64,000 nt of DNA from Talinum fruticosum (lineage: Eukaryota; Streptophyta; Magnoliopsida; Caryophyllales; Talinaceae). The notes under the pieces were generated by a model. That model was not told the origin of the DNA. It did not search any database and was given only the letters and a program-made list of their open reading frames with translations. This document shows, piece after piece, positions 22,608 through 35,310 of this stretch; the first letter of the stretch is position 1, and each line of letters begins with the position of its first letter. The DNA lies in the NCBI GenBank assembly GCA_021018815.1, contig JAITYX010000145.1, positions 1 through 64,000 on the forward strand. The letters are read 5' to 3'. The translations under genes were made by a program, and so were the position numbers.

Positions 22608-23428
22608 TTGCAGTATAGATATCACCAACTTAGGATAAGATTTGAAGACATACCCAAGATTGCGTTCGGAACAAGCTATGGCCATTATGAGGTTACCGTC
22701 ATGCCCTTGGGGTTTATCAATGCACCTGCTAAATTCATGGATCCGATGAATAAGATTTTCAGACCTTATCCGCATAAATTTGCGATGGTATTAATTGATG
22801 ACATATTGATATATTTTAAGAATAAGGAAAAACATGTCTTTCATTTGGGAATGATGTTGCCAACTTTGAAAAAAAATAGTCATATGCCAAACTTCAAAAG
22901 TATGAGTTTTGGTTGAATAAGGTGATGGCTTTAGGTCATGTGGTATTCAAAGATGGAATAAAGGTAGATGCGTAAAAGATACAAGCGAGCTATTGAAGTA
23001 AGGAGTTTTATAGGGTTAGTTAGATATTATCGAAGGTTTGTATAAAACTTCTCAAAATTAGCCTTACTTATGACTTACCTCTTAAAGAAACCTATAATGT
23101 TTGATTGATTTGACTAATGTGAAAAGGCATTCCAAGCATTGAAGGACAAGTTAACTACAACCCCAAGACCAACCCTCCATAAGGAAGGCAAGGAATATAC
23201 CATCCATATTTCATTAGATTAACTTGAACTTTTAAAGGATTATGATTTAGAAATCCAATACCATATATAGAAAGCCAATATCGTAGCAAGTAGAAATTCT
23301 CAGCATAATGTAAACACCATGATCATCACCCAACCAATTCTTATGTAGGAATTACAAAGGCGTGAAAAAGTGAGACCATTAACTACCGAGGAGATAAAGA
23401 GTTGCTAACTATTTTGGAACTTAACCAT
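22480..23428 (+). pseudogene. Gyp-D: Ty3/gypsy RT and RNase H part (left half)
   Basis: A clear chromovirus-like RT is open at 22608-22916: YRYHQLRI, AFGTSYGHYE, MPLGFINAPA, and the active site reading LIDDILIY. After frame breaks, FIGLVRYYRRFV (about 23015) and KAFQALKDKL follow. Then HKEGKEYTIH jumps to LELLKDYDLEIQYH, so the RNase H core is deleted. TGTAACAACCC at 22480 may be the start of a lost 5' LTR (weak). Sire-C interrupts the element after ACCAT (23424-23428). The other half resumes at 53630. Confidence 0.8.
22566..22606. repeat. (TA)n microsatellite
   Basis: About 41 bp of TA directly before the readable part of the Gyp-D RT. It may mark the deletion joint that removed the start of Gyp-D. 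Confidence 0.95.
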
Positions 23429-24912
23429 TGAAGGTTTGCTCCTGGAGAGTCTCGAGTCACCCTCGAGGGGGTGAATAGGGTGATGATGAAATTCGATTGA
23501 ACTTAGAAACTTTTTCCTTGAAAAAGATAAATAGTTGAGTCCGAGTCTAGAATGGACTCATAAATATAAACACTCAAAAATGCGTGTAAAACCTCCCGGG
23601 CGAGAAAACCACGGACGAGTGCTAATCCAAGCACCAAGTCAAATCCATTATTTTGAATCGTCAAAATACAATAGACCGACTCTACCGGAATTGCTCCCTT
23701 AGACAATTGCATACAATGTTTTCCTAGACTCGAAGTTCCCTTATCCGATTTAATACTTCCTAACCGAGATAACCTTTACAATTAGGGACGATTGAGCTGA
23801 GATAACCCTTACGGCTTAGTCAAGGGACCTTACTCGAAAGTAAGAAAAGTATGTAACTGATTACAAGACTTTACAACTCATAAAGTAATAATTACAAGTC
23901 TGGGAGTTATAAGTAGAAGGCGAGTGAGTAATGCACTAAGAGAATTAGGCGAGTGTATTGATCAATGGTTTCAAGCAATCTTCAAGTCTTGTGAAGTGGC
24001 TTCGATTTATAGATGACCAAGTAGAATAGCTATTGTGTCTTGGTTCTAAACGAAGACTTTACTTGGTCGTTGTAATGACTCTTCCGAGTCACCTAAAAAG
24101 ATATGTTGGGATGTGAACGTTATGCAACGGCTCTTAACTCCAAAAGCTACTCTAGTCATCTCGGTGATGTTTGAAAAGCAAGGTGGAAACCATCGTTGAG
24201 CTTAGCGTTGGATTTTTCCAGCTTTGGAAACAGACAACCCCGACATGGTGTCTCGAGCCCTGTTCGAAGTAGATAAAGCTTGTCTGCTGGTGATTGACAG
24301 CTAGAAGCCGCCTACTTTTGCATTTCAAAATGAGATAACCTCGTTTAAATAACCTACAAAAGTAAACCACATTGGTTTTCAAAGTATAAAATACTTTGGT
24401 CCAAAATTATGCATAGATAATAATTAAAGTAAGATAATTAAGTGCATAATTATCTTAGGCCTAGAAGAGTGGAATTTTCCGAGTCTAATATTCAATATAC
24501 TCAAATTCCATCGAGTCAATCGTAAGGATGATCAAGTTATAATAAATAGAATCATCGGAGTATACCAACTTGATCTGGACAAATAATTCTCAAACAATCA
24601 AACCGACTTAGAAAAAGGAATTAACACTCGTAATTCACTTTGCGTTGAGATATGCAGATCAAACCTCGAATAAAAGTGTTATAGAAAATATTTGAACATG
24701 CGATAGTTCCGAGTGATGTCTAAGTGAGTTAGAATCATCAGTGTAGAAGATATATAATAATGTGATTTTTGAGTCAATAAAAACGAATGAAAACTTATAC
24801 GAGTTTCGTAGCACTCGTAATGACTTGAAATTGAAAATTAGAAGAGATAAGATTTGTACTCGAATCTTCATGTGGTACTCAAAATGACTACGAGTTACAA
24901 TTTGAGTCTTGA
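23429..24912 (-). repeat. Sire-C 3' LTR
   Basis: On the plus strand it starts TGAAGGTTTGCTCC and ends GAGTCTTGA, next to the PPT complement. It is collinear with 52152-53629. CTATAAATC-like and AACGG-type promoter words lie around 24000-24080 in element sense. Confidence 0.9.
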
Positions 24913-25487
24913 ATCTCCTCCTTTTGATGAAATGCATTTCATACTCAGATAGAAACTTGTTAGTGCAAAACATGAGTTTTCATTCTCACTAAGCTGCACA
25001 TATCGGAGCAAAGAGTAATGATTGAGAAATATTCTATACTTAAAAGGCGTTGTAGATACTAACATTATTCATCATAGTTATGCAGATAACACGTTAGAAC
25101 AAAGAGATGAACAGATTATATCGGAGCAGAAAAACAATAGTATGAGATATCCAACTCGGAAAGAAGTAACTCGGATTCGAATAGAAAATTCATTCATTTG
25201 CTCGATAAAAAGGGTGATCTCCCCTAAACATAACAACATCAAATTTCTATATTTCTCCCCTGCATTTCATCAAAAACAGGGAAGACAAATATCAAGGAAG
25301 TACACTTGATGTTGGACAAAAGAAAATAAAAGAAAAATAGACTAAGAGGGAGGGCTTGCTATCGGGAGGTGGAGGGACGAGCAATGCGCCGACGCTCGGT
25401 AAGATTGGGACGAAGTTGTTGATCATGGTGGCGGCAAAGACAGGGATGTCGTGCAATGGCTCCGCTTCGGTCGCTCCGACCCAGCCT
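24913..25487 (-). other. Sire-C polypurine tract and 3' non-coding region
   Basis: The PPT complement ATCTCCTCCTTTT (24913-24925) is followed by the conserved GATGAAATGCATTTCAT block, then AT-rich non-coding sequence, then a GC-richer piece at 25350-25487 that I cannot place. The open frames here have no support. Confidence 0.7.
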
Positions 25488-25888
25488 CATTTTGTATGGG
25501 CTTTTAGTTTAATGTTTCTATTTAAGCAGATGTGGTTATTGGCAAGAACTTATTGAATCCATCGTTCGGGCTCATAATAAATTAAAAGTTGCTCTCGCTA
25601 CTCAGCTCTAAAGCCTCGAGCATTGTACAAGGACATGTCGTAGGAGTAACCCATTACCTTATGGGTGGATTTGCCACAACATGGGCATTCTTCTTAAGCA
25701 AGAATTATTGTAGTAGGATAATGGCTAGAGGATTTGAAAGGCATTATGGCATTAAGATTTCCAAGGTTTACCCAAGGCTTAGCTCAGACCCCACTACTCG
25801 TTGTATTTGGTTTGGTATTGCTATCGCTCATGACTTTGAGTGTCATGATGATATTACCAAGAGCGTCTTTATCGAATAATTTTACAAT
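25488..25888 (+). pseudogene. psaA/psaB: Chloroplast-derived insert: psaA 3' end and psaB 5' end
   Basis: The plus-strand translation gives [12 protein letters not shown], then [10 protein letters not shown] (about 25535), [17 protein letters not shown] and TTWAFF. This is the C-terminus of photosystem I protein PsaA. It is followed, after the usual short spacer, by ATGGCATTAAGATTTCC ([14 protein letters not shown], about 25748) and [12 protein letters not shown], the N-terminus of PsaB. Gene order and orientation are those of the plastid psaA-psaB operon. Frameshifts and substitutions mark it as a nuclear plastid insert (NUPT), not an active gene. It sits antisense in the ORF3 3' region of Sire-C. 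Confidence 0.93.
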
Positions 25889-27352
25889 ATCATCTTCTCG
25901 GCTCATCCTCCCGGAAGACAGCAGAGGGAGGTGCTTCGATTTGACAACTATGGACCGACCAATGTCCGCAGGTGTCTTCGACCCACTCGCATCATCATCC
26001 GAGCTAATCAGCTCTAGTTTAGGGACCGTAGCACCTTATCCCCAGTATGAGTGGCGTCGTCTTCCTTTTTTCTCCTCTTTCCTCCTTCTCCTCTTCCTTC
26101 TCTTTCTTCCTTCTCCTCCTCAGGCCGTGCTGCTCAATCTGCAGCCTTCTTCTTCTTCAACCTCAGCCCGAAGGAGACTTGGCTGGGCTAAAGGACTCCT
26201 CGAAGTGTCCGCACTTCTCACTTCTAGGTAGCCTTAGATCGGCGTTCTTGGAGGAGTTGGATCCGCTCGCATCGCTGATCGATGTTGCCCTTTAGCTCAA
26301 TCAACGGATCCCGATTTTCTCATATCTCGAGACTAACCTTTCTTCGTTGATCATCGAGCTCAAGGATAGTTTTGAGAGAGCGGAGAGTGCTCCAAGCTCT
26401 TCGAACACAAAGAGAGTTTGTTTACCAAAATGGTAAACATAGCCTCGTAGGTCAAGAAGGTGGTCGAGAAGTGGATGGACCACCCGATGGAGGAGGGAGT
26501 GGTAACGGAATCTAAGTTTGAGTGTTACTGGGTGAAGAGGGCTTTAACTCGGACTCCATGGACCCGCACACCAAGCTTGACTTCCCGATATCCGTAGCTT
26601 AGAAGCTCTTTCCTATTAACCACTATGGCAGCCTCGTGAACCCGCATTAGGATCTTAGGGGAGAGGGACCTTGAACCGTTTCAAAAATAGCCAAGAGTGC
26701 TCCGAAGGGAATGGAGCAGATTTTTGGATTGAGTTGGCACGAAGCCATTTGCTCAATAATAGCAGGGAAGAGGTCTACATCTTAGCCCTCTAGAATGTCA
26801 AAAAGAACTTTGAGAATTTTGAAGTTTGGATTCTCCTTACTAGAGTAATGAGAGAAGAAAGTTCTCATCAACAGAAAATAGAGTAACTTGGCCTCCATCT
26901 TCATCTAAGTCACCGAGAAGTTTTGCGTGACTCAAGGACCTCTTTGGTGTATTTCTCAAAGAACTCATCTGAAATCTCAGTGAAAGGGATGGGATTGCAG
27001 TTCAGAAAAGAGAAGAATTTGAAAAGTCTATGAAGGAGAGAGAGTTTGATGCAAACAATGTTGTGTTGAACTCGTGAGGTAATGACTCCTTCGAGTAAGA
27101 CATGTTGGAGTAGAACTCGACAATGAGTTCAGGATAGATAAACTCACCGAAGCATAAAAAGTTGTATACTCCAAGTGGTTTTGATGTATTGCAACCACGA
27201 CAATGAGGTGGTTGGGAAGAATTTCTCATCCAACGTTAGGTGTTAGGTGACGAAAACTTTAGAGGGGTTAGAGGTACCCTCTTGAGGAGTTTTAGTGTTG
27301 GGCTTCTTGGTAGGAGACCCCGGAAAATCTTGTGTAGAACCCTTTTAGGCAT
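25889..27352 (-). pseudogene. Sire-C ORF3, broken
   Basis: ATG at 27352 (MPKRVLHK), with an early frameshift. The N-terminal domain reappears at 27002-27229 with YNFLCFGEFIYPELIVEFYSNM, as in the other copies. The coiled-coil part lies near 26301-26420 in element sense. A Glu/Lys-rich tract complements the CT-rich 26060-26130. The plastid insert interrupts or abuts the tail. Stops are scattered. Confidence 0.7.
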
Positions 27353-27520
27353 GGTGAGGATTTTTAAAGAGAAATCGAATGCGAGACAGGAGAGAGAGAG
27401 AGAGAGAGAGAAAGAGAAAGAGATAGAATGAGAGCACTTAGAATTAAGAGAGTGAGAGCGAGAATGTTTAGAAAGTAAGAAGGAAGAGAATAAAGTATCG
27501 AAATGAAGGTAAAGAGGTGC

Positions 27521-27648
27521 TATGTATAGCAAAAACAAACGACCTTCGCCGTTCGGTTTGACTCGAAGCTCTAACTGCCGTCTCTGCACAAGTGTGACGT
27601 TTCGCTCTCCAACGGTTAGAATTCCAGATGACTTTCTTTCAACGGCTA
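27521..27648 (-). promoter_or_regulatory. Putative internal ORF3 promoter of Sire-C
   Basis: In element sense: TAGCCGTTGAA (27648-27638, one mismatch to MSA), TAACCGTTGGA (27618-27608, a perfect MSA complement TCCAACGGTTA), then TATACATA (27528-27521), then a (GA/CT)n leader (27389-27422) and the ATG at 27352, 176 bp from the TATA. Spacing matches Sire-P. Confidence 0.5.
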
Positions 27649-28008
27649 GTTTTCTCGATTGATGCACGCGCAGAGAGAGAGAGAGAAGAAAGATTTTAAA
27701 AATATTTCGAAACTCTCCATTAATCTAGATATGATTTCGGAAGTTTTATGTCCATTTGCTCAAAGACCGAGTCGACTCGATATGGTTTCGAGTGACTCGG
27801 AACACTCGGAGACCTAATAACTCATAGCTCGGTTTCAGTTGGTCAACTGAGCCATTTGTTATTAAGACAAAACAAAAACATATAACACACAATCATGCAA
27901 GAAAATTTCACTTATAAAAACACATAATTATGCATTAGTTATTCCAAGCTCATTCCTAATGAAACAACACTGATCCTCACTAAGTGGCTTAGTGAAAATA
28001 TTAGCTAA

Positions 28009-30800
28009 TTAAAATTTCGTAGGGATAAATTCAAGTTCAATATCACCTTTCTCAGAATGGTCTCTTAAAAAATGATACTTAACCTCAATATGCTTTGTCT
28101 TTGAGTGTTGAACTTGATTCTTAGTGATGTTTATTGCACTCTGATTGTCACACTTGATTGGGATAGATTTGAATGAATGTCCAAGATCTTTCAAGTGCTG
28201 CTTGATCCACAGAATTTGAGCACAACAAGCTCCAGCTACGAGTGTACTCAGCTTCAGCGATTGATAGAGCAACCGAGATCTTTGAGTGCCAAGATATGAG
28301 GGATTGACCTAGAAATTGGCATGCTCCTGATGTGCTCTTTCTATCCACCTTGTAACCAGCATAGTTAGCATCCGAGTATCCAGTGAGAGTCGGTTCTGAG
28401 TCTCTTGAAAACTATATACCAAGATTCCGAGTCCCTGCAAGATATCTGAAAATTCTCGTCACCGCAGTGACATGTGATTGTTTTGGATTAGCGTAAAATC
28501 TTACACATAGACATACACTAAACATAATGTCAAGCCTACTAGATGTAAGATATAATAGTCATCCAATCATACCTCTATAGAGTTTCGATATACGGCTTTA
28601 CCTTTTTCATATGAGTCTAGTTTCATACTACTACTCATAGGTGTGGCTACATGTTTCACATCTTGAAGCTTGTAGTTCTTCAATAACTCCTTGGTATACT
28701 TAGATTGATGGACATAGATTCCATCTTTATCTTGTCTAATTTGTAGACCAAGAAAGAAGTTGACTTCTCCCATCATGCTCATTTGGCACTCCTATCTCAT
28801 CAACTCGGAAAACTCTCGACAGAGATTTTCATTAGTAGCTCCAAAAATAATATCATCAACATAGATATGAGCAATATGGAAATTTTTCCCCTTGGTTTTT
28901 ATAAAAAGAGTTTTGTCAGTCTAACCTCTTTTAAAATCATTTTCAACCAAGAAATTGCTTAGTCTTTCATACCAAGTCTGTGGGAGCTTGTTTAAGACCA
29001 TAAAAAGCCTTTTGCAACTTGAAAACATGATTTGGAAATTCCGAGGTTTCAAATCCAAGGGGTTGCTCAACATAGACTTCCTCTTGAATGAAACCATTCA
29101 GAAAAGCACATTTTACATCCATTTGATACAATTTGATATTCATGCATGATGCAAATGACAATAGGATTCTAATTGCTTCAATCCTAGCAACCGGTGCAAA
29201 GGTTTTCCCACAATCAATCCCTTCTTCTTGATTGTATCCTTGAGCCACAAGTCTATCCTTATTTATGACTGCCAACCAATCCTCATCCAGTTTGTTTTTG
29301 AAGAACCATTTGATTCCTATAACCGAGTGGTCGAGGGTCGTTCAGTCAAAGTCCGGACTTAGTTTCTTTCAAATTGATTAAGCTCTTCTTGCATAACCTC
29401 TACCCATTCAGGTTCATTTAGGGCCTCTAGTACATTTTTGGGTTCAGTTAATGATACGAATGTAGTGAATGCACATAGATTTTGCAAAGAAGAACGAGTT
29501 CTTACTCCACTTGTTAATGTCGGATAGAATGTTCTCGAGTGGGTGACTCGAAGCATATTTGAATGCTTTACCTGTTCTCCGGTTCACCAAGTTTGTTGGT
29601 TTAAGCTTTCGAGTCTCCTCATTCGCTTGTCCCTCAGCATTCTAAGCCGACTTTTGAGCTGGTACAGTCTAAGTCACGATGTTCCGAGCTGCCTCATTCT
29701 TAGTTGCTTTCTTTTGGCTCTTTCGAGCTCGGCTTCAGCAAGATCATCTTCATCTCAACTGAGTTTCGGATCCGAGAAGGTTGATTCACTTGTTCTTCCT
29801 TAATCTATCTCATCAAAAACAATGTGGATACTCTCTTCCACTTTTGTGAGTTCTTTTGTTAAAGACATAATAAGCTTTCGTTGTAAGATGAGTAACCCAT
29901 AAATATACCTTCATTTGACCTAGCGTCAAACTTGGTCGAGTGATCCTTACCGTTGTAATGAACAAAGCACTTACATCCAAAAAGGTCCGAAATATTTGAT
30001 GTTGGGCTTCTTTCCCTTGTAAAGCTCATAGGGAGTTTTCTTCAAGATGGGTCCGATGAGGCATCCGTTGAGTATGTAGTTTGATGTGTTGATTGCCTCA
30101 GCCCGAAATAGTAAGGTAGATCATTTTCAATCATCAATAATCACAAGTACATGTGATTTACCTCCAAGGCTTTTCACAGAGATTTTACCATATAAATCCA
30201 TATGAAGCAATTCAAGCACTTTGGATGTGGAAACAGTTTTCAGAGGTTTGAAAGATGATCTAACTTGTTTCCCTTTTGTGCATGCTTCACAAATTTTATC
30301 TTTCTTGAATGCACAGTTAGATAGACCCTAAGCAAACCACGAGATGCAAGCTTTTGGATAGTGTGCATGCTAATATGACCTAGTCTACAATGCCATGTCC
30401 AAGAATCATCACACAATGATGCTTTTAAACAAGATAAATTTTGACTTGGATCGGAAAGAGGAATAGTATAGGTATTACCCGACCTCTTACCCGAGAGCTT
30501 AGTGTCTTTGGTAGTTGCATCAGAAATATAGTAGTTGGTCCGAATGAATCTTACCTCTTGATCTTTGTCACACAATTGAGAAATGCTGGGCAGATTGTAC
30601 TTGACTCCCTTGACAAGATAAACTAGGCTGACCAGGTCGTCTTCTTTACCAATCTTGCCAATTCCAACTATCTTGCCCTTACTCGTCATCTCTAAAAGTG
30701 ACTTTGCCTTCTTTAAAATCTTCTAACTCGGAAAAGAGTCTTGAATCTCCCGACATGTGGCGTGAGCATCCACCGTCTAAGTACCAATGACCTTTCATCC
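28009..30800 (-). pseudogene. Sire-C pol remnant (PR, IN, RT, RNase H)
   Basis: Protease is near 30770-30800, with the catalytic triplet reading D-G-G instead of D-S-G. Integrase at 30240-30689 has WHCRLGHISMHTI intact, but the C-x2-C pair is lost. RT at 28967-29275 carries GIDCGKTFAPVARIEAIR and MDVKCAFLNGFIQEE, with YVDD (28853-28864). The RNase H end at 28009-28272 has KCDNQSAINITKN and HSKTKHIEVKYHF. The best preserved pol of the Sire copies, but still frameshifted. Confidence 0.85.
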
Positions 30801-31605
30801 TTTTCCGAGTTACCCGCAAGTTAGAAACACACTAACCTTTCTCACTTCCTCTTATGAACCCCGGAACTCCTTTCACCGTGGTTCTTTTCGAGGAAGAAGG
30901 CTCTTGGGAACCTAGATTTGAATGACTTTGGGATTGGTCCGATTCCGAGTCTTCTTTCTAAAGACCCGAGTCTATGTCTCTTTCTTTTGAAAATCTTTTC
31001 TTTTGTAAACAGGTGGAGAAGGTTTTCTCCTGTAAACCGGTCCGGGCTCAATCCTCCTTTCATTCTTATGAATGGGACCATGCTCAGCTTTACTGAACTT
31101 CATAGTTCTGGAATCCTTTTTATAAGATTTGAGTGGGAATTAGATTCCTCCTCTTCGTTAAAACCAAGTCCTTCTTTCCTGAAGGAGACACACCGAGAGC
31201 CTAAGAGCATGTCACGGTTTTTCGACCTTGAGTAAACTTCAAAACAAGCTCTTGAGACTCATTGAGCTTTCTTTTCGGATGCTCATTTTCTATTTTGAGT
31301 GACTCGGACTCAATCTCATTATCTTGAGTACTAGTCTTGAGTTCTTTTAGAGTTAGTCTCGGCTTTTCCAATTCATTTTTCAAACAATTGCTTCCAAAGT
31401 GTAAATATATTTAGCCAAATCAACTTTGGAGAACTTGAGAAAGTATTCAATTACCTCCTAAGGACTTGTCTCCTTAGTGTCCGTGTTCTCAGCATCCGAC
31501 TCAATCTCAGCCTTCCGAGTCCGTTAGTGCCATTAGACACTTTGAGTCATCGGAATCATCATCTTCTTCAAGTGACTCATCATCACTCCATGTGGCCATC
31601 ATAGC
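30801..31605 (-). pseudogene. Sire-C gag, C-terminal half
   Basis: Acidic and Lys/Arg-rich C-terminal Gag with a coiled-coil-like stretch (ELEKPRLTLKELKTSTQ, 31201-31383). Its reading is cut at 31605, at the duplicated ATAGC, by the Sire-A 3' LTR. The N-terminal half resumes at 51111. Confidence 0.8.
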
Positions 31606-33122
31606 TGAAGGTTTGCTCTTGGAGAGTCTTAGTCACCCTAGAGGGGGTGAATAGGGTGATGAGGAAATTTTAACAAACTTGGAAGATTTAAGCTTAAAAA
31701 GAGTACTAAAGACAATCTGAGTCTAGATTGGACTCGGAAAAGTGTAAACTCGGAGATACGTGGAAACTCTCCTTGGGCGGAAAACCATGGATAGTAATAG
31801 TCAAAGCACCAAGTTAAATCCACTATTTTGAATCCACAAAATACAGTAGACTAACTCAACTAGAATTTTTCCCTCAAACAATTCCTTACAGAGTTTTCCT
31901 AGACTCGAAATTCCCTTATCTCGATCTAGTACTTCCTAACCGAGGTAACCTTTACAGCTAGGGACAACCGAGCTAAGTTAACCCTTACAGATTAGTCAAA
32001 GGACTTACTCGGAAAGAAAGAAAAGTATGTAACTGATTGCAAGACTTAACAACTCAAAAAGTATGAATTACAAGCTGGGAGTTGTAAATAGAAGATTGCA
32101 CAAAGAATAGGTCGTGAATGTCCTCTTGAGTATGAATACAATGACTTTTGCTTAAGTAATGTATTTTAATAATAATGCCAGCAATCTTCAAGTCTTGAGA
32201 GGTGGCTTCTATTTATAGATGACCAAGTGGATTAGCTGTTGTGACTAATTTCCGAACATAAGTCATTTGTGACCGTTGTAATGGTGTTTATGAGTCGCTC
32301 GTAAAAGATTCGTTAAGATGTGAACGTTGTGCAATGACTATTGACTCCTAAGGGTGCTCCAATCAACCGGTGTTGTGTGAAAAGTAGGGTGGAAACCACC
32401 ATTGAGCTTAGCATTGATGTTTTCCAGTTTTGGAAACAAACAAACTTGACACAGCGTCCGAGCCTTGTTTAGAAGTAGAAGAGCCTTGTCTCGCTGGTGA
32501 TTGACAGCTTGAAGTCGGTTACTTTTGTAATTCAAAAATAAGATAACCTCGTTTGGATAACCTACAAAAGTAAATCATTTTGGTTTTCAAAGTATAAAAT
32601 ACTTTGGTCCAAGATTAGGCACGAGATAATAATTTAATTAAGATAATTAATTACATAATTATTTCAGGCCTAGAAGAGTGGAATTTTTGAGTCTAATATT
32701 CATTATAGTCAAATTCCATTAGAGTCGATCGTAAGAAAGATCAAGTTATAAGAGTGAAAACATTAAAGTATACATACTTGATCCGGACAAATAATTCTCA
32801 AACAAACATGTTGACTTAGAAAGATGAATTAATGTCTGTAATTCACTTTACTTCAAGAGATTTAGTCGAACTCGGATATGAAGTGTTAGAGAGATTATTT
32901 GAACAGCGATAAATTTGAGTGGTGTCTCGAATGACTCGAAACATCAATGTGAAAAGATAGACAAGAACGTGTGTTATGAGTCAGTCGGAATCGAATGAAA
33001 ACTTAAACAGGAGTTTCTATGATACTCGGAATGACTTGTAATCAAAACTTAGGAGGGATGAGGTTTTTACCTGCGTCTTTATGTAGTACTCAAAAGTATC
33101 TAGATTCAAAGTCCGAGTCTTA
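31606..33122 (-). repeat. Sire-A 3' LTR
   Basis: It starts TGAAGGTTTGCTCTTGG on the plus strand and ends GAGTCTTA, next to the PPT complement ATCTCCCCTTTTT. It is collinear with 49667-51110. The CTATTTATAG complement of a TATA box lies near 32210. Confidence 0.9.
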
Positions 33123-33683
33123 AATCTCCCCTTTTTGATGAAAGGCATTCATACTTAGATAGAAACTTTATTAGTAAAATAATCATGATTTTTTATTCTT
33201 ACTCAGTAGAATATCTCGAATATAGAGTAATGAGTGAAGTGATTCGTACTTAGAATATTTTTGGAGAGCACTCATATAGCTAAGAATTGTGAGTAATTAT
33301 ATCGGAGCGAATTAGAGGAAAAAAACTAAATACGAGCTTATATATCGGAGCAAAATTGAATAATAAGGAATTCAAACTTAGAAAGAGTGAACTCAAAAAT
33401 CAGTATGCTCGAAAATAACACTTCATTCATATATATACGGAAAACAAGGAAAATACCCGAAAAGAGGGTGAGAAAACCCCCTAAGCAAGACAACAATTTT
33501 TCTAATATTCTCCCCTTGCCTTTCAACAAAAACAAAAATAGGGAAGAATGTATCAAGTTGATACAATTGATGTCCGGACAAAAAAAATAAAAAATAAAAA
33601 GAAATTAGGATGGTGGATTTGGGGCTGTCCGAGTTGAGGTGGATGAGCATACAGTCCACCTACGCTGGTATGCTTCGATGATG
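33123..33683 (-). other. Sire-A PPT and 3' non-coding region
   Basis: PPT complement at 33123-33135 followed by TGATGAAAGGCATTCAT, the block shared by all Sire copies, then AT-rich sequence. Nothing coding is supported; overlapping frames on both strands lack family motifs. Confidence 0.65.
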
Positions 33684-35152
33684 TTAAAGATCTTGGAACG
33701 TTGCGGAGGGGGTGCTTCTTCCGGCTTGACTACTGCGGACTCGTCCAACATCCACAGGGTCTTCTAACTCACCCGCACTACTATCTAAGCTTATCGGCTC
33801 CGGTTGAGGAAATGCAAGCACCTTGTCCCTCGCCTTCTTCCTTCTTCTCTCCTTCTTCCTCCTTCTCCTCTTCCTTCTCTTCCTTCTTTTCTTCCTCCTT
33901 CTCCTACGAAAGAGCTGCTTCAGCCACAACTTCCTCTTCTTCGTTGCGTCTACAAAAGGAGACTTGGTAGGGCTCGAGGACTCTTCAAACGTGTCTAAGT
34001 TGTCCGGGTCCTGAGTGGCCTTTGATCGCCTCTTTCGGAGGAGCTCAAGCATCTCCTGTTGCTCCTTAACCGGATTCTTCATTTCGAGGACCACATCTTG
34101 TTGCTCTCAAATTTGAGATTAGGTCGTTTTCTGGTTGATGGTCATGTTATGAAGAGCAAGTTTGAAGGAGCAGAGAGTGTCCTGAAATTCCGTGGACATA
34201 GAAGTAAGCTTGGCTATCAATGTGGTACACAAAGCAGCAGCTGCTTGGAGAGGGGGACCTGAGGTGGAAGCATCGCCAGGTGGAGGAGGGAGTGAGAGGT
34301 GAGTCTCGAGTCTAAGGCGAGTGGAAGGTTGCCCCGGTTATGAGTTGTGGACCCGGACACCGGGTTGGGTTTCCTGGTACCCATATCGAAGAAGCTCTTT
34401 CTCGCAAACAACGATGGCAGCCTCGGACACTTCGTTTGGGTCCGAGGGGAGCGGAAACTTGAATTGCTTAAAAACAAGGGTAAGAAGGGCTCTGAAAGGA
34501 AGAGGGGTGGATTTCTTTTACCGAGCTGGCATGGTGGCCATCTCGCTCAATTATAACGGGAAAGAGGTCTACGTCGTAGCCCTCGAGAATGTCGAACAAA
34601 GATTTGAGAATCTTTGAGTTGGGATTCTCTTTGCTCGAATGATGAGAGAAGAAAGTTCTCATCGGCAGGAAACACAGAAGTCTAGCCTCAGTCTTCATCC
34701 GAGTCACAAAAAATTCTTGCGTGACTCGGGGACTTCCTTGGCATATTCTTTGAACAACTCATCAGCAACCTTGTTGAAGGGGATGGGGTTGTCTGTTGGG
34801 AAAGATAGAAGAAACCTTGAAAAGACGATGGAGAAGAGAGAGATTTATGTGTACCATAATGTTGCGAACGCTTGATGTGATGATCCCCTCGGAGCAAGAA
34901 AGGTTTGAGTAGAACTCAACAACGAGTTCTTGGTATATGAACTCACCGAAACATAGAAAGTTATATACGCCGGTAGTTTTGATGTGTTTCAACCACGAAA
35001 AGGTTGTGGTTAGAAAGAACTTGTCATCCAACGTGAGATGTTGGGTGACTAAGATTTTGGAGGGGTTAGAAGGACCCTCTTGGTTCTTAGTTCTACGCTT
35101 CTTTGTTGCAAACCCTAGAAAGTCCGGGAGCAGAACCTGTCTTAGGCACGGT
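33684..35152 (-). pseudogene. Sire-A ORF3, broken
   Basis: The start codon reads GTG at about 35150 where other copies have ATG. The N-terminal domain is open at 34762-35031: LDDKFFLTT, FSWL, NFLCFGEFIYQELVVEFY and NLSLLHRLFKV. The coiled-coil part (EQQDVVLEMK, QEMLELL) is near 34094. The following purine-rich tract (33830-33910) reads as Glu/Lys-rich in one frame and as poly-Arg/Lys in the frame now open. By comparison with other copies, the acidic frame is the original. Confidence 0.72.
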
Positions 35153-35310
35153 TGAGGCGTTTGAGAAGAAAGAGAGTGAATTCGAAGAAAAGAGAGAGAG
35201 AGAGTACCGAGAATGTTGAGAACGCTTGAGAGCTTAGATTGTGAGAATAAGTGAGCGAGAGTTATAGTTTAGCAGAGAGTAAAGTAGCGAAATGAACAAA
35301 AAGGGATGCT

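Noticed and set aside
24913..25309. Short ORFs between the Sire-C PPT and the plastid insert
   Set aside because: Equivalent non-coding regions in Sire-A and Sire-B do not keep these frames.
25734..26231. 165-codon plus-strand ORF as a novel gene
   Set aside because: Its first part is the psaB N-terminus of the plastid insert with a frameshift; the rest is antisense to Sire-C ORF3.
33684..34094. Poly-Arg/Lys protein that looks like a strong nuclear localisation signal
   Set aside because: A frame-shifted reading of the Glu/Lys-rich tract of Sire-A ORF3; other copies show the acidic frame is the original one.
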